NCBI GenBank assembly: GCA_938003575.1
Contig: CALKYG010000220.1
Span: 1 to 26,103, forward strand
Reading direction: 5' to 3'
Source of the DNA: an uncultured Alphaproteobacteria bacterium
Lineage (GTDB): Bacteria > Pseudomonadota > Alphaproteobacteria > Caulobacterales > Parvularculaceae
Length of the DNA stretch: 26,103 nucleotides
The translations under genes and the position numbers were made by a program. A model generated the notes under the pieces. That model ran no database searches, was not told where the DNA came from, and worked only from the letters and a program-made list of their open reading frames with translations. Within the stretch, counting starts at the first letter, position 1, and every line of letters begins with the position of its first letter. Shown one piece after another: positions 7,826 to 15,614 of this stretch.

Positions 7826-9553
7826 ATGTCGAAGATATCGCGCCGCGCCGCCCTGGGCGCCGCAATCGCAGGCGCAGCGGCCGCGTGCGCGAAGCAATCG
7901 CCGAGGTCGTCCTATGTCGCGGCGTCCGACGACGCCAATGCGCTCTTCGCGCACGGCGTCGCCAGCGGCGATCCGGCGCGCGACAGCGTCGTCCTGTGGA
8001 CGCGCATCACCCTGTCGGGCGTCGATGCGGCGCCGGTGCTGTGGCAGGTCGCCTCCGACGCTGAATTCGCAGATATCGCCGCGGAAGGCGCGGCGACGGC
8101 GAGAATTGAATCCGATTTCACGGTGAAGACGATCGCCGGCGGACTGAAGCCCGGCTCGAGCTATTTTTACCGGTTCCGCGTCGGCGACGCGCTTTCGCCG
8201 GTTGGCCGGACGAAGACGCTGCCGGAGGGCGCTACCGCCGAAGCGCGTTTCGGCGTCCTTTCGTGTTCGAATTATCCGTTCGGGTTTTTCAACGTATATG
8301 ACCTTATCGCCCGCCGCGACGACCTCGACGCGGTCATCCATCTCGGCGACTATATCTACGAATATGGCGGGACGCCGAACGAATACGGCGCGGCGGACGG
8401 CGAGCGGCTCAATCGCCCGCATCAGCCGCCGCACGAATTGACGACGCTCGCCGACTATCGCGCGCGCCATGCTCAGTACAAGGCGGATCCAAGCCTTAAA
8501 GCCGCGCATGCCGCGCATCCTTTCATAGTGATCTGGGACGATCATGAAACCGCAAACGACGCATGGGCGGGCGGTGCGGAGAACCACGATCCGGCGTCGG
8601 AGGGCGACTGGCAGGCGCGCAAGCGCGCCGCGATGCAGGCCTATTATGAGTGGATGCCGATTCGCGAGCCGGAAGCGGGAAAGCCGCGGGAAGCGATATT
8701 CCGCGAGTTTTCGTTCGGCGACCTTTTGACTCTGACGGCGCTGGAGACGCGGCTGATGGCGCGCGCAAGACCTCTCGCCTATGACGAGGTCGTGCCCACG
8801 CTGACATCGGCGGACGCCGTCGCCGACTTCCGCGACAACGTCCTCTGGTCGCCCGATCGGGAGATGTTGGGCGAGGCGCAGCTCGATTTCGTTCGGACGT
8901 CGCTGAAGAATTCTGTCACGTCGGGACAGCCGTGGCGCCTCATCGCGAACCAGGTGATCATGGCGAAAGTGACAGCTCCCGACCTTGAGCCGCATCTTAC
9001 CGAGGAAAACATCGCCGAACTCGAAGCGCAGTGGGACCAAGCCCGCGCGTTCGTGAAATTTTCGACGCTCGGACTTCCGACCAATCTCGACGCATGGGAC
9101 GGCTATCCAGCCTGTCGGGAGAAGCTCTACGACGCGGCAAGGTCATCCGGCGCAGACGGTATCGTCGTCGTCACCGGCGACACGCATACGTGGTGGGCGA
9201 ACGATCTGGTCGCAAAAGACGGAAAACATGTGGGCGTCGAACTCGGCGTTCATTCCGTAACGTCGCCGTCGCCGTACCGCCGATCGTTTCTCGGCGGCAA
9301 GGGCGCCGAATACGCATTGCTGACCGGAAAAGACAACAAGGACGTTCGCTACATATCCGGCGAAGATCACGGCTATATTTCTCTCAAGATCACGCGCGAC
9401 GCCGTCGACGCCGCCTTTGTCGCGGTCGATACGATTGAGGCCGCGCAATACCAGGCGTTTGAGAAGGCCGGGTTCACCATCAGGAAGTCGGGCGCCGCCG
9501 CGCAGTTCGCCGCGGTGCGCGGATTGTCCCTGAAGGAGAGGGCCGTATTCTGA
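7826..9553 (+). CDS. phoD: Alkaline phosphatase D family protein, Tat-exported lipoprotein
   Basis: Phosphodiesterase/phosphomonoesterase of the PhoD family, about 575 residues, predicted to act outside the cytoplasm. Residues 1-21 read MSKISRRAALGAAI then GAAAAC: a twin-arginine signal that runs into a lipobox-like Cys21. Family landmarks follow in order: FAHGVASGDP and VVLWTRIT (N-terminal beta domain), LSCSN near 146-149, HLGDYIYEY around 172-180, IWDDHETAND around 236-245, and VVTGDTHTWW with D452 and H454. These supply the metal ligands expected of PhoD. The frame stays open far upstream, but AAGGAG before ATG 7826 and the signal peptide fix the start. The stop TGA overlaps the apparent CTG start of the next gene, making it the head of a four-gene coupled cassette. 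Phosphate regulation is plausible, but I found no clear Pho box. Confidence 0.92.
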   Translation: MSKISRRAALGAAIAGAAAACAKQSPRSSYVAASDDANALFAHGVASGDPARDSVVLWTRITLSGVDAAPVLWQVASDAEFADIAAEGAATARIESDFTVKTIAGGLKPGSSYFYRFRVGDALSPVGRTKTLPEGATAEARFGVLSCSNYPFGFFNVYDLIARRDDLDAVIHLGDYIYEYGGTPNEYGAADGERLNRPHQPPHELTTLADYRARHAQYKADPSLKAAHAAHPFIVIWDDHETANDAWAGGAENHDPASEGDWQARKRAAMQAYYEWMPIREPEAGKPREAIFREFSFGDLLTLTALETRLMARARPLAYDEVVPTLTSADAVADFRDNVLWSPDREMLGEAQLDFVRTSLKNSVTSGQPWRLIANQVIMAKVTAPDLEPHLTEENIAELEAQWDQARAFVKFSTLGLPTNLDAWDGYPACREKLYDAARSSGADGIVVVTGDTHTWWANDLVAKDGKHVGVELGVHSVTSPSPYRRSFLGGKGAEYALLTGKDNKDVRYISGEDHGYISLKITRDAVDAAFVAVDTIEAAQYQAFEKAGFTIRKSGAAAQFAAVRGLSLKERAVF

Positions 9554-10101
9554 CGCTGGACGCCATCGCCATTCAATGGATCGTCACGGCGAACCGGCGC
9601 CGCCTCGCAGCCGCCGTTACGCTTCTTGGCGCTTATGCGTCCTGGCTTGTCTTCGGCGACAGTCCGCTGACGCGCGCAAAGGCGGGACTGGAACAATTGC
9701 CTGAGTTCGCAATTGGCCTCGGCGGCGGCGCTGCGCCGGTCTTTCACTCTGACGCGGCGAGGCTCGACTATCTCTGGCTGCAGGCCTTTGATCTTCCGGC
9801 CGCGGTCCTGTTCGTCGTGGCGGCCGCGACGGCCGGTGCGATTTTTGCGCGCCGTCTGAAGGCGCCCCTTCGCATGACGCGCCCGCTTGCCGCCGCGTGC
9901 TTCGCCTTTTTCCTTCTAGAGCTTGTCGAGAATGCGCTCCTCGCGGCGCTCGCGGGCGGCGCGTCCCCAGGGATTGCGGCGCTCGTCACTGCGCAGCAGG
10001 CGGCGACAACGCTGAAATTCGCAGCGGGGGCCGCGATGGTTCTTATCGTATTGGCGATTGTCGGCGCAGCCTTGCCGCGAATGACAGGAACCGCGCCGTG
10101 A
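9550..10101 (+). CDS. Small multi-pass membrane protein, copy A of a tandem paralogous pair
   Basis: Unrecognised family, about 183 residues. Predicted membrane segments lie near 19-37, 78-97, 107-128 and 146-172. It is clearly homologous to the next gene: both share D-Y-L-x-W-Q-A-x-D-L-P near the second segment, then ENALLA, then QQAATT-x-K-x-A-x-G. No ATG or GTG is available. The only common start is TTG 9697, which would remove the first membrane segment and leave 134 residues. CTG 9550 overlaps the phoD stop as CTGA, is preceded by GGAGAGGG (9535-9542), and gives a length matching the 190-residue paralogue, so I prefer it. Its 3' end overlaps the next gene as GTGA. The role is unknown; placement suggests work with the PhoD phosphatase or nucleobase metabolism. 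Confidence 0.7.
   Translation: MTLDAIAIQWIVTANRRRLAAAVTLLGAYASWLVFGDSPLTRAKAGLEQLPEFAIGLGGGAAPVFHSDAARLDYLWLQAFDLPAAVLFVVAAATAGAIFARRLKAPLRMTRPLAAACFAFFLLELVENALLAALAGGASPGIAALVTAQQAATTLKFAAGAAMVLIVLAIVGAALPRMTGTAP
9926..10010 (+). repeat. DNA segment duplicated at 10483-10567
   Basis: The 19-base word TCGAGAATGCGCTCCTCGC at 9926-9944 recurs at 10483-10501. CAGGCGGCGACAAC at 9997-10010 recurs at 10554-10567, with the same 52-base gap between the words. The two membrane-protein genes therefore share DNA identity in register, which supports gene duplication or ongoing gene conversion at this segment. Confidence 0.8.
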
Positions 10102-10670
10102 GAGGATGGATCGCAATTTTCCTTAAAGCGGCGGGATGGCGCGCCTTCTCGATTTCGCTCGCGCTTTGGCTCGCCTATTGCTGGTGGGCGTTTCGCGCCG
10201 GAGGAGTCTGGGCGCGCGTCGTTGAAGCGGGCGGCGGCGTCCTGCCGGAAATGAAGCCGGGCTTTCCTCCGATCGAACCCCAACGCACGCTCGATTCGCT
10301 CAACAGCGCAGACGCGGCCGCCGATTACCTGTGCTGGCAGGCGGCCGATCTTCCCTATGCGCTCGGCAGTATGATCGTCTTCTCGCTCGCCGCCGCGCTG
10401 GCGCTGAAGTCGTTGCGGCTTGAGAAATCGATCCTGCGCTTCCTTCTCGCGCCGCCCCTCGTCTACATGATTTGCGAAGCGATCGAGAATGCGCTCCTCG
10501 CCGTTTTCGCTTCAGGGCTTGCAGATCCCGTGGAAAGCCTCGTCCTAGTTCAACAGGCGGCGACAACAGTGAAACTGGCGTCAGGACTGGGTTCGCTGTT
10601 CGTTGCCGTGATAGCGCTTGCGGCCGCTCTTGCCGCAGCCGCTGTCAGGCTGGTGCGGAGCCGCCGATGA
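10098..10670 (+). CDS. Small multi-pass membrane protein, copy B of a tandem paralogous pair
   Basis: About 190 residues with four predicted membrane segments. The first, around residues 16-33, contains ISLALWLAYCWWAF, and the last is a long alanine/valine-rich helix before the basic tail RLVRSRR. It shares DYLCWQAADLPYA, ENALLA and QQAATTVKLASG with copy A. The start is GTG 10098, which overlaps the stop of copy A as GTGA. The end overlaps the deaminase start as ATGA. The loop between segments one and two contains a Pro-rich stretch MKPGFPPIEPQ absent from copy A. No catalytic motif is recognised, and I do not know the family. Conserved acidic and Gln residues inside or next to membrane segments could be functional. 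Confidence 0.8.
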   Translation: MRGWIAIFLKAAGWRAFSISLALWLAYCWWAFRAGGVWARVVEAGGGVLPEMKPGFPPIEPQRTLDSLNSADAAADYLCWQAADLPYALGSMIVFSLAAALALKSLRLEKSILRFLLAPPLVYMICEAIENALLAVFASGLADPVESLVLVQQAATTVKLASGLGSLFVAVIALAAALAAAAVRLVRSRR

Positions 10671-11680
10671 CAAAGCGCGCCCTGATCGACTTTGCGCGAC
10701 GGCTTCCCAAGGCGGAGCTTCATCTGCACATCGAGGGAAGCCTTGAGCCGGAGATGATGTTCGCCCTTGCAAAGCGAAATGCGATCCGGATTCCGTTCAG
10801 GTCTGTCGAAGACGTTCGCGCCGCCTACGATTTTTCAAATCTCCAGGATTTTCTCGACATCTATTATCAGGGAATGAACGTGCTGAGGACGGAAGAGGAT
10901 TTCTTCGACCTCACGATGGCTTACCTCAACCGCGCGCGCGCCGATAACGTCCGCCATGCGGAGATATTCTTCGACCCGCAAGGGCACACGGCGCGCGGCG
11001 TGCCGTTCGATGTCGCGATCGGCGGCATTCTCACGGCGCTCGGGATGAGCATGGCGCAATTCGGGATGACTTCGAAGCTGATTATGTGTTTCCTGCGCCA
11101 CCTGCCCGAGGAGGACGCATTTTCGACCCTCAAGGCGGCTGAAAACTGGCTCGACCGGATCGAAGCGGTCGGTCTCGATTCATCCGAAGTCGGACACCCG
11201 CCGGGAAAATTCGCGCGCGTATTCGCGGCGGCGAGGGAACGCGGCCTGAAGCTCTGCGCGCATGCCGGCGAAGAAGGCCCGCCGGAATATGTCCGCGACT
11301 CGCTTGACCTGCTCAAAATCGATCGTCTTGATCATGGAAATCGCGCTCTTGAAGACGCCGGGCTTGTCGAGCGCCTGCGCGCCGCCGGCATGACGTTGAC
11401 TGTGTGCCCGCTTTCGAACCTGAAGCTTCGAAACGTCAGGGACATGCGCGAGCATCCATTGAAGCGAATGCTGGATTTAGGACTGAGGGCGACGGTCAAT
11501 TCCGACGACCCCGCCTATTTCGGCGGATATGTCATGAGCAATCTCACGGCCGTCATCGATGCGCTCGACCTTGATGCGGATAACATCCGTACACTGATCA
11601 AAAACAGCTTTGCGGGATCGTTCCTGAACGACGGGCGTAAGAACGCGCATCTCGCCGCCATAGACAAAATTGCCGTTTAG
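10667..11680 (+). CDS. Adenine deaminase (adenosine-deaminase-like fold)
   Basis: Zinc-dependent hydrolase of about 337 residues that should convert adenine to hypoxanthine in purine salvage. Adenosine as substrate is the main alternative. Zinc ligands and catalytic residues appear as HLHIEG (H19, H21), HAGEEG (H199, catalytic E202), LDHG (H223) and NSDDP (D280, D281). Features typical of the adenine-specific subgroup rather than true adenosine deaminases are NLQDFLDIYY, FFDPQGHTARGV, GLDSSEVGHPP and HAGEEGPPEY. The length matches that subgroup. ATG 10667 overlaps the stop of the membrane-protein gene as ATGA, so it is translated as the last gene of the cassette. Its own stop overlaps the stop of the convergent SYLF gene. 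Confidence 0.9.
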   Translation: MTKRALIDFARRLPKAELHLHIEGSLEPEMMFALAKRNAIRIPFRSVEDVRAAYDFSNLQDFLDIYYQGMNVLRTEEDFFDLTMAYLNRARADNVRHAEIFFDPQGHTARGVPFDVAIGGILTALGMSMAQFGMTSKLIMCFLRHLPEEDAFSTLKAAENWLDRIEAVGLDSSEVGHPPGKFARVFAAARERGLKLCAHAGEEGPPEYVRDSLDLLKIDRLDHGNRALEDAGLVERLRAAGMTLTVCPLSNLKLRNVRDMREHPLKRMLDLGLRATVNSDDPAYFGGYVMSNLTAVIDALDLDADNIRTLIKNSFAGSFLNDGRKNAHLAAIDKIAV

Positions 11681-12228
11681 TCCCTGTGTATGCGGCTGAT
11701 CTTCGAGCCTTCGAGCGAGAGATTATACATCAACCCCTTGTTGTCGAAGATGAATGCGACGATCGGTTTGTCGATCGTCGTTGAATCGACGGCGCCGCCG
11801 GCGCCGATCGTCACCACCGCGACCGACGCATCGACTCCGATCTCCCAGCCGTCGCTGGCGCGAAACTTCTCCAGCGCCTTCGGTTCGAGGAAGACGATGA
11901 TTTGCGTGCGCGCCTGCGCGCCCAGCTGGAACCCGATCGAGGCGGCCGCGGTCGAATAATAGCCGACCGTCCTGCCGCCGACGCGCAGCGCGCCTTCGCC
12001 GTATTCGCCGCCGACCCCGATTCCGGCCTTTTTGATAGACGGAAAGACAAGCACGCCGTTCGCCTTGGCGAGCAAAGCGTCAGCGCCCATCACTTCTTCC
12101 CGAAAGAGCTCGAGCTTCTCGTTCACGCGGCGGTCGATCTTCGATTTCGACGCGGCTTGCGCCGCTCCGCCGACGGCGGCGATGCTGACGATCAGAACAA
12201 GGATGATTCGATTCAATGTCACTTGCAT
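11677..12228 (-). CDS. SYLF/Ysc84-domain lipid-binding exported protein
   Basis: About 183 residues. Residues 1-26 form a signal peptide (MQVTLNRIILVLIVSIAAVG then an AQA cleavage region). The mature part matches the SYLF/Ysc84 pattern: an N-terminal helical segment with ALLAKANGVLVFPSIKKAGI, then GVGGEYGEGALRV, YYSTAAASIGFQLGAQ and a C-terminal beta-rich GVDASVAVVTIGAGGAVDS. Family members bind phosphoinositides or other lipids; bacterial roles are mostly unknown. ATG 12228 is preceded by GAGGAGA at six bases, which settles the start over longer frames. It is the last gene on this minus strand, 100 bases from the upstream gene, and shares four bases with the adenine deaminase end. Confidence 0.88.
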   Translation of the reverse strand: MQVTLNRIILVLIVSIAAVGGAAQAASKSKIDRRVNEKLELFREEVMGADALLAKANGVLVFPSIKKAGIGVGGEYGEGALRVGGRTVGYYSTAAASIGFQLGAQARTQIIVFLEPKALEKFRASDGWEIGVDASVAVVTIGAGGAVDSTTIDKPIVAFIFDNKGLMYNLSLEGSKISRIHRD

Positions 12229-12298
12229 GACTGTCTCCTCAATAGGCGCGAACGACGATCGCCCTGAAGGCGCCGACAATGAGGCGTTTTTGCGCTGA

Positions 12299-12316
12299 AT
12301 TGCGGCCCGCCGCAAT
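12299..12316 (-). terminator. Perfect inverted repeat after the DJ-1/PfpI gene
   Basis: ATTGCGGC and GCCGCAAT form a perfect eight-base-pair palindrome around two bases, starting 12 bases after the stop of the isonitrile-hydratase-like gene. No T-run follows on the minus strand, so termination is only possible. It could also be an operator for the SYLF gene, whose start is about 70 bases further on. Confidence 0.35.
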
Positions 12317-12328
12317 GATTAATGGAAA

Positions 12329-13000
12329 TTAAGGCTGAGAGATTGCTTTCGACAACGCGGCGCGAAACGCTTCAAGGCGCGGCGCATAACGGTCTGACAT
12401 CATCTTCAAGAGTTCGGGCGCGGCCTTTTCCGGCGCGCCGCTGTCGAAAGGCGGGTGTGGATCGTATTCAAGGCCCAGCTGAATGGCGCTGGCGGTTTCC
12501 ACGCCGGCGATCTCCGCCGCAAGCGTCAGGGCGAAGTCGATTCCGGCAGTGACCCCGCCGCCCGTGAAGATGCGGCCGTCCCGAACGACGCGCGCCGACG
12601 TTGGAACGGCGCCGACTCTGGGAAGTTCGTCATGATAAGCCCAGTGCGTGGTCGCTTTGATTCCGCGCAAGAGACCGGCGGCGCCGAGAATGAACGCGCC
12701 GGTGCACACGCTTGCCGCATATTTTGAACTTGCGCCTTCGCGTCTGACGAACGCTATTAATTCCGGATCGTTCACCGCCTCGTCGACGCCAAAGCCGCCG
12801 GGAACGACCAGGAGGTCTGCGGACGGGCAAGCGCTGAAAGTCGTCGTCGGGTTCAGCGTCAGCACGGCGTCGGTTGCGACCGGCGACAGGCTTCGGGCTG
12901 CAATGTGAACCGTTGCGTCAGGCAGGCGGGAGAGGACCTGTAAGGGGCCGGTGAAATCGAGTTGCGTGACATTCGGAAAAAGAACAAAAACGATATTCAC
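12329..13000 (-). CDS. DJ-1/PfpI family protein, isonitrile-hydratase-like
   Basis: About 223 residues with a single DJ-1/PfpI glutamine-amidotransferase-like fold and no AraC-type DNA-binding tail. The nucleophile elbow is SVCTGAFILGAAGLL with Cys99, followed by ATTHW. Asp15 sits in TQLDFTGP. The Asp-Cys spacing of 84 equals that of the isonitrile hydratase catalytic pair (Asp17/Cys101 in the Pseudomonas enzyme, from memory), which suggests hydration of isonitriles to N-formamides or a related reaction. The start is GTG 13000, preceded by GAGGAA at about ten bases. It lies 100 bases after the ATL gene on the same strand. Specificity is inferred only; many homologues have no tested activity. 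Confidence 0.82.
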   Translation of the reverse strand: MNIVFVLFPNVTQLDFTGPLQVLSRLPDATVHIAARSLSPVATDAVLTLNPTTTFSACPSADLLVVPGGFGVDEAVNDPELIAFVRREGASSKYAASVCTGAFILGAAGLLRGIKATTHWAYHDELPRVGAVPTSARVVRDGRIFTGGGVTAGIDFALTLAAEIAGVETASAIQLGLEYDPHPPFDSGAPEKAAPELLKMMSDRYAPRLEAFRAALSKAISQP

Positions 13001-13100
13001 TGCTTATTGTTCCTCGATCGCTTCTCCACTCTTGATCGCGCAGACCAGGGGCGGCCTTGACGACCCCGCTTCCCGAGAGTCGGCGGAAGCGACGGCGATG

Positions 13101-13466
13101 CTATCCGCCCCAGCCAGCGACAATCTCCATGACTTCATGAATATCGCGACCGCAATTATCGATCCAGCGCTGCGACGGCCCCTTCCAGCGATGCGCCGAC
13201 CAGTCCACTGCGCCGTTGCTTCTGAATGCGACGCCTTCTTTCCTGAGCCGACGGCGTTGCTCGTCGGCGCCGCTGTGATCCGCCGTCGCGCCGGAAGAGG
13301 TGACGATCCGGAACCACGGCAGGTCCCCTGGCGCGCTCCTCATCGCGAACGCCACCTGGCGCGGACCGGCGCCGGGTATGAGACTTGCGATCATGCCGTA
13401 ACTGGCGACTTCGCCTTTCGGCACTTCGCGGATGAGCGAATAGATTGCTTCTGAATCCGCACCCAT
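13101..13466 (-). CDS. Alkyltransferase-like protein (ATL, MGMT family without the acceptor cysteine)
   Basis: About 121 residues, consisting only of the MGMT DNA-binding/active-site domain. In true O6-alkylguanine-DNA methyltransferases the motif is PCHR. Here it is LPWFRIV (P50-W51-F52-R53), so there is no acceptor Cys. Known ATLs have PWHR, bind alkylated DNA and hand it to nucleotide excision repair. The nucleotide-flipping tyrosine (SYG, Tyr23) and arginine finger (GPRQV, Arg36) are kept. Starting at ATG 13466 leaves five bases after the thiolase gene. GTG 13475 is an alternative that overlaps the thiolase stop as GTGA and adds MKL. The His-to-Phe change in the motif is unusual. Coupling to a beta-oxidation operon is odd for a repair protein and may be incidental. 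Confidence 0.85.
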   Translation of the reverse strand: MGADSEAIYSLIREVPKGEVASYGMIASLIPGAGPRQVAFAMRSAPGDLPWFRIVTSSGATADHSGADEQRRRLRKEGVAFRSNGAVDWSAHRWKGPSQRWIDNCGRDIHEVMEIVAGWGG

Positions 13467-13471
13467 CAGTT

Positions 13472-14668
13472 TCACGCGACTTCGAATAAGCCCGCCGCAC
13501 CCATGCCGCCGCCGACACACATGGTGCAGACGACATATTTCGCGCCGCGGCGCTTACCCTCGATAAGCGCATGACCAACCATGCGCGCGCCAGACATGCC
13601 GTAAGGGTGACCAATCGAGATTGCGCCGCCGTTGACGTTCAAGAGCTCGTTTGGAATGCCAAGTTTGTCGCGGCAATAAAGCACCTGCACCGCAAAGGCC
13701 TCGTTTAACTCCCATAGGCCGATGTCGCTCATTTTCAGGCCGAATTTCTGGAGGAGCTTGGGCACGGCGTAGACGGGTCCGATTCCCATTTCATCGGGGT
13801 GCGTGCCGGCGACGGCCATGCCGCGGTAAACGCCTAAAGGATTCAACCCGCGCTTGGACGCTTCCTTCGCCTCCATGACGACGGCGGCCGACGCGCCGTC
13901 AGACAATTGCGACGCGTTCCCGGCCGTAACATGTTTGCCGACCTGCAGCTTCTGGCCGCCCTTGAATACGGGCTGCAGACCTTTCAGTCCTTCCAGAGTC
14001 GTTTCCGGACGGTTGCCTTCGTCTCTCTCAATCGTCACGGCGTGCTCGGTGACGGCGCCGGTCTCCTTGTTCGTCATCGTCATCACCGATGGAAGCGGCA
14101 CGATCTCGTCGTCGAATTTCCCCGCCATCTGCGCCGCGTGGGTTCGCTGCTGCGATTGCAGCGCGTACTCGTCCTGGGCATCACGAGTGATCTTATAGCG
14201 CTCACCCACGATTTCCGCGGTTTCGATCATTTGCATGTAAGTCGCCGGCAAGTTTTCAAGGAGCCATTTGTCGGGGCGGACGAACATGTCCTTCGTCTGG
14301 TTAGTCGAAATTGATTCAACGCCGCCGCCGATCGCAATCTGCATGTGGTCGGCAATGACTTGTTTCGCAGCGGTTGCGATCGCCATCATGCCTGATGCGC
14401 ACTGCCGGTCGAGCGACATTCCGGATACGCCGATCGGAAAGCCGGCGCGAAGGGCGCTCTGACGGGCGACATTCTGGAAAGCCGTGCCCTGCTGTATTGC
14501 ACAACCCATTACGACGTCTTCTATCTCTTCAGGATCAACTTTTGCGCGCTCCGCAGCATTCCTGATCGCATGCGCTCCAAGCGCCGGCGCCGTTGTCGCA
14601 TTGAAGGCTCCGCGATAGGCCTTGCCGATCGGCGTACGGGCGGTTGAAACGATGACAGCTTCACGCAT
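13472..14668 (-). CDS. Acetyl-CoA C-acyltransferase (thiolase)
   Basis: Thiolase of about 398 residues, the normal length for the family. It would cleave 3-ketoacyl-CoA with CoA to release acetyl-CoA or propionyl-CoA at the end of a beta-oxidation cycle. Catalytic residues are visible: nucleophile Cys90 in LDRQCASGM, His354 in [14 protein letters not shown] and Cys384 in [11 protein letters not shown]. The [10 protein letters not shown] segment lies before the His motif. ATG 14668 has AAAGGA about ten bases upstream. It sits 18 bases after the SDR gene and its stop overlaps a possible GTG start of the ATL gene. It could in principle run in the condensing direction, but the gene company argues for degradation. 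Confidence 0.93.
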   Translation of the reverse strand: MREAVIVSTARTPIGKAYRGAFNATTAPALGAHAIRNAAERAKVDPEEIEDVVMGCAIQQGTAFQNVARQSALRAGFPIGVSGMSLDRQCASGMMAIATAAKQVIADHMQIAIGGGVESISTNQTKDMFVRPDKWLLENLPATYMQMIETAEIVGERYKITRDAQDEYALQSQQRTHAAQMAGKFDDEIVPLPSVMTMTNKETGAVTEHAVTIERDEGNRPETTLEGLKGLQPVFKGGQKLQVGKHVTAGNASQLSDGASAAVVMEAKEASKRGLNPLGVYRGMAVAGTHPDEMGIGPVYAVPKLLQKFGLKMSDIGLWELNEAFAVQVLYCRDKLGIPNELLNVNGGAISIGHPYGMSGARMVGHALIEGKRRGAKYVVCTMCVGGGMGAAGLFEVA

Positions 14669-14686
14669 GGCCGCGGGTCCTTTCTG

Positions 14687-15604
14687 TTACTTTTTGTCGG
14701 CAAAGGACTTCGCCTTCGCCATGAAATTCATGTTCGGGCCGGCGCTGTTCTCATAATAGCGCACGGAGCCGACATCCGAGATCTTTTCCCAATTGGCGGC
14801 GATTTTCTCCGGCGTCTGGTCGTCGGGCGGAAGATAGACGCCGTCCGTCTCGGCGACATAGGCGCGCGCATATCCGCCCGCAGCGCAAGACACGATCGCG
14901 CGAGACGGCGCATCGTCGCTCACAAGGAAGAGGAGCGCCGCCGTAATCGCCTCCGGAGTCATCATTTCGAGCAGGCTCTCGGGAATTCCGATATCTTCGG
15001 TCATACGCGTTCGCGCTGATGGAGACAGGAGGTTGACGCGAATATTGTACTTTCCTCCTTCAAGATGGAGGGCGTTCATGAAACCGACCATGCCTGCTTT
15101 CGCCGCGCCGTAATTGGCCTGGCCGAATATGCCGTAAAGGCCCGACGGCGAGGACGTGCATACGATACGGCCGTATTGCTGTTCGCGCATGATCTCCCAG
15201 ACGGCCTTGGTGCAAACCGCAGTTCCGACAAGATGCACGTCGATGACAAGGCGAAAATCCGCCATGTCCATCTTCGCGAACGTCTTGTCACGCAGAATGC
15301 CGGCATTATTGACGAGAATGTCGACACGCCCCCATTTCTTCATTGCGGCCGCAACCATGTCGGCTACTTCCGCATCTTTCGTGACGTTTGCGCCGTTTCC
15401 GATCGCCTCGCCGCCCTTTTCGACGATCTCCTTGACGACGCCTTCCGCCGCCGACAGTGAAGCCCCCGTGCCGTCACGCGCGCCGCCGAGATCGTTCACG
15501 ACGACTTTTGCGCCACGCGCGGCGAGAGCCAGCGCATGACTGCGCCCCAGACCGTTGCCGGCCCCGGTGACGATTGCGACTTTTCCATCATAGCGAATGG
15601 ACAC
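14687..15604 (-). CDS. SDR family 3-hydroxyacyl-CoA dehydrogenase-like protein
   Basis: Short-chain dehydrogenase of about 305 residues. The Rossmann motif TGAGNGLG is at 13-20, NNAG at 99-102, and the catalytic set is Ser151/152 (TSSPSG), Tyr165 and Lys169 (NYGAAK). The opening, with NDLGGARDGTG after the second strand, is characteristic of the (3R)-hydroxyacyl-CoA dehydrogenase domain of the peroxisomal multifunctional enzyme type 2/HSD17B4 group. A C-terminal extension carries YLPPDDQTPEKIAANW. It would oxidise the 3-hydroxyacyl-CoA made by the MaoC hydratase, using NAD(P)+. Start is GTG 15604, with AAGGAG overlapping the OsmC stop codon at six-base spacing. The opposite stereochemistry to classical FadB enzymes fits a MaoC partner. 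Confidence 0.9.
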   Translation of the reverse strand: MSIRYDGKVAIVTGAGNGLGRSHALALAARGAKVVVNDLGGARDGTGASLSAAEGVVKEIVEKGGEAIGNGANVTKDAEVADMVAAAMKKWGRVDILVNNAGILRDKTFAKMDMADFRLVIDVHLVGTAVCTKAVWEIMREQQYGRIVCTSSPSGLYGIFGQANYGAAKAGMVGFMNALHLEGGKYNIRVNLLSPSARTRMTEDIGIPESLLEMMTPEAITAALLFLVSDDAPSRAIVSCAAGGYARAYVAETDGVYLPPDDQTPEKIAANWEKISDVGSVRYYENSAGPNMNFMAKAKSFADKK

Positions 15605-15614
15605 GGAGCGCTCC

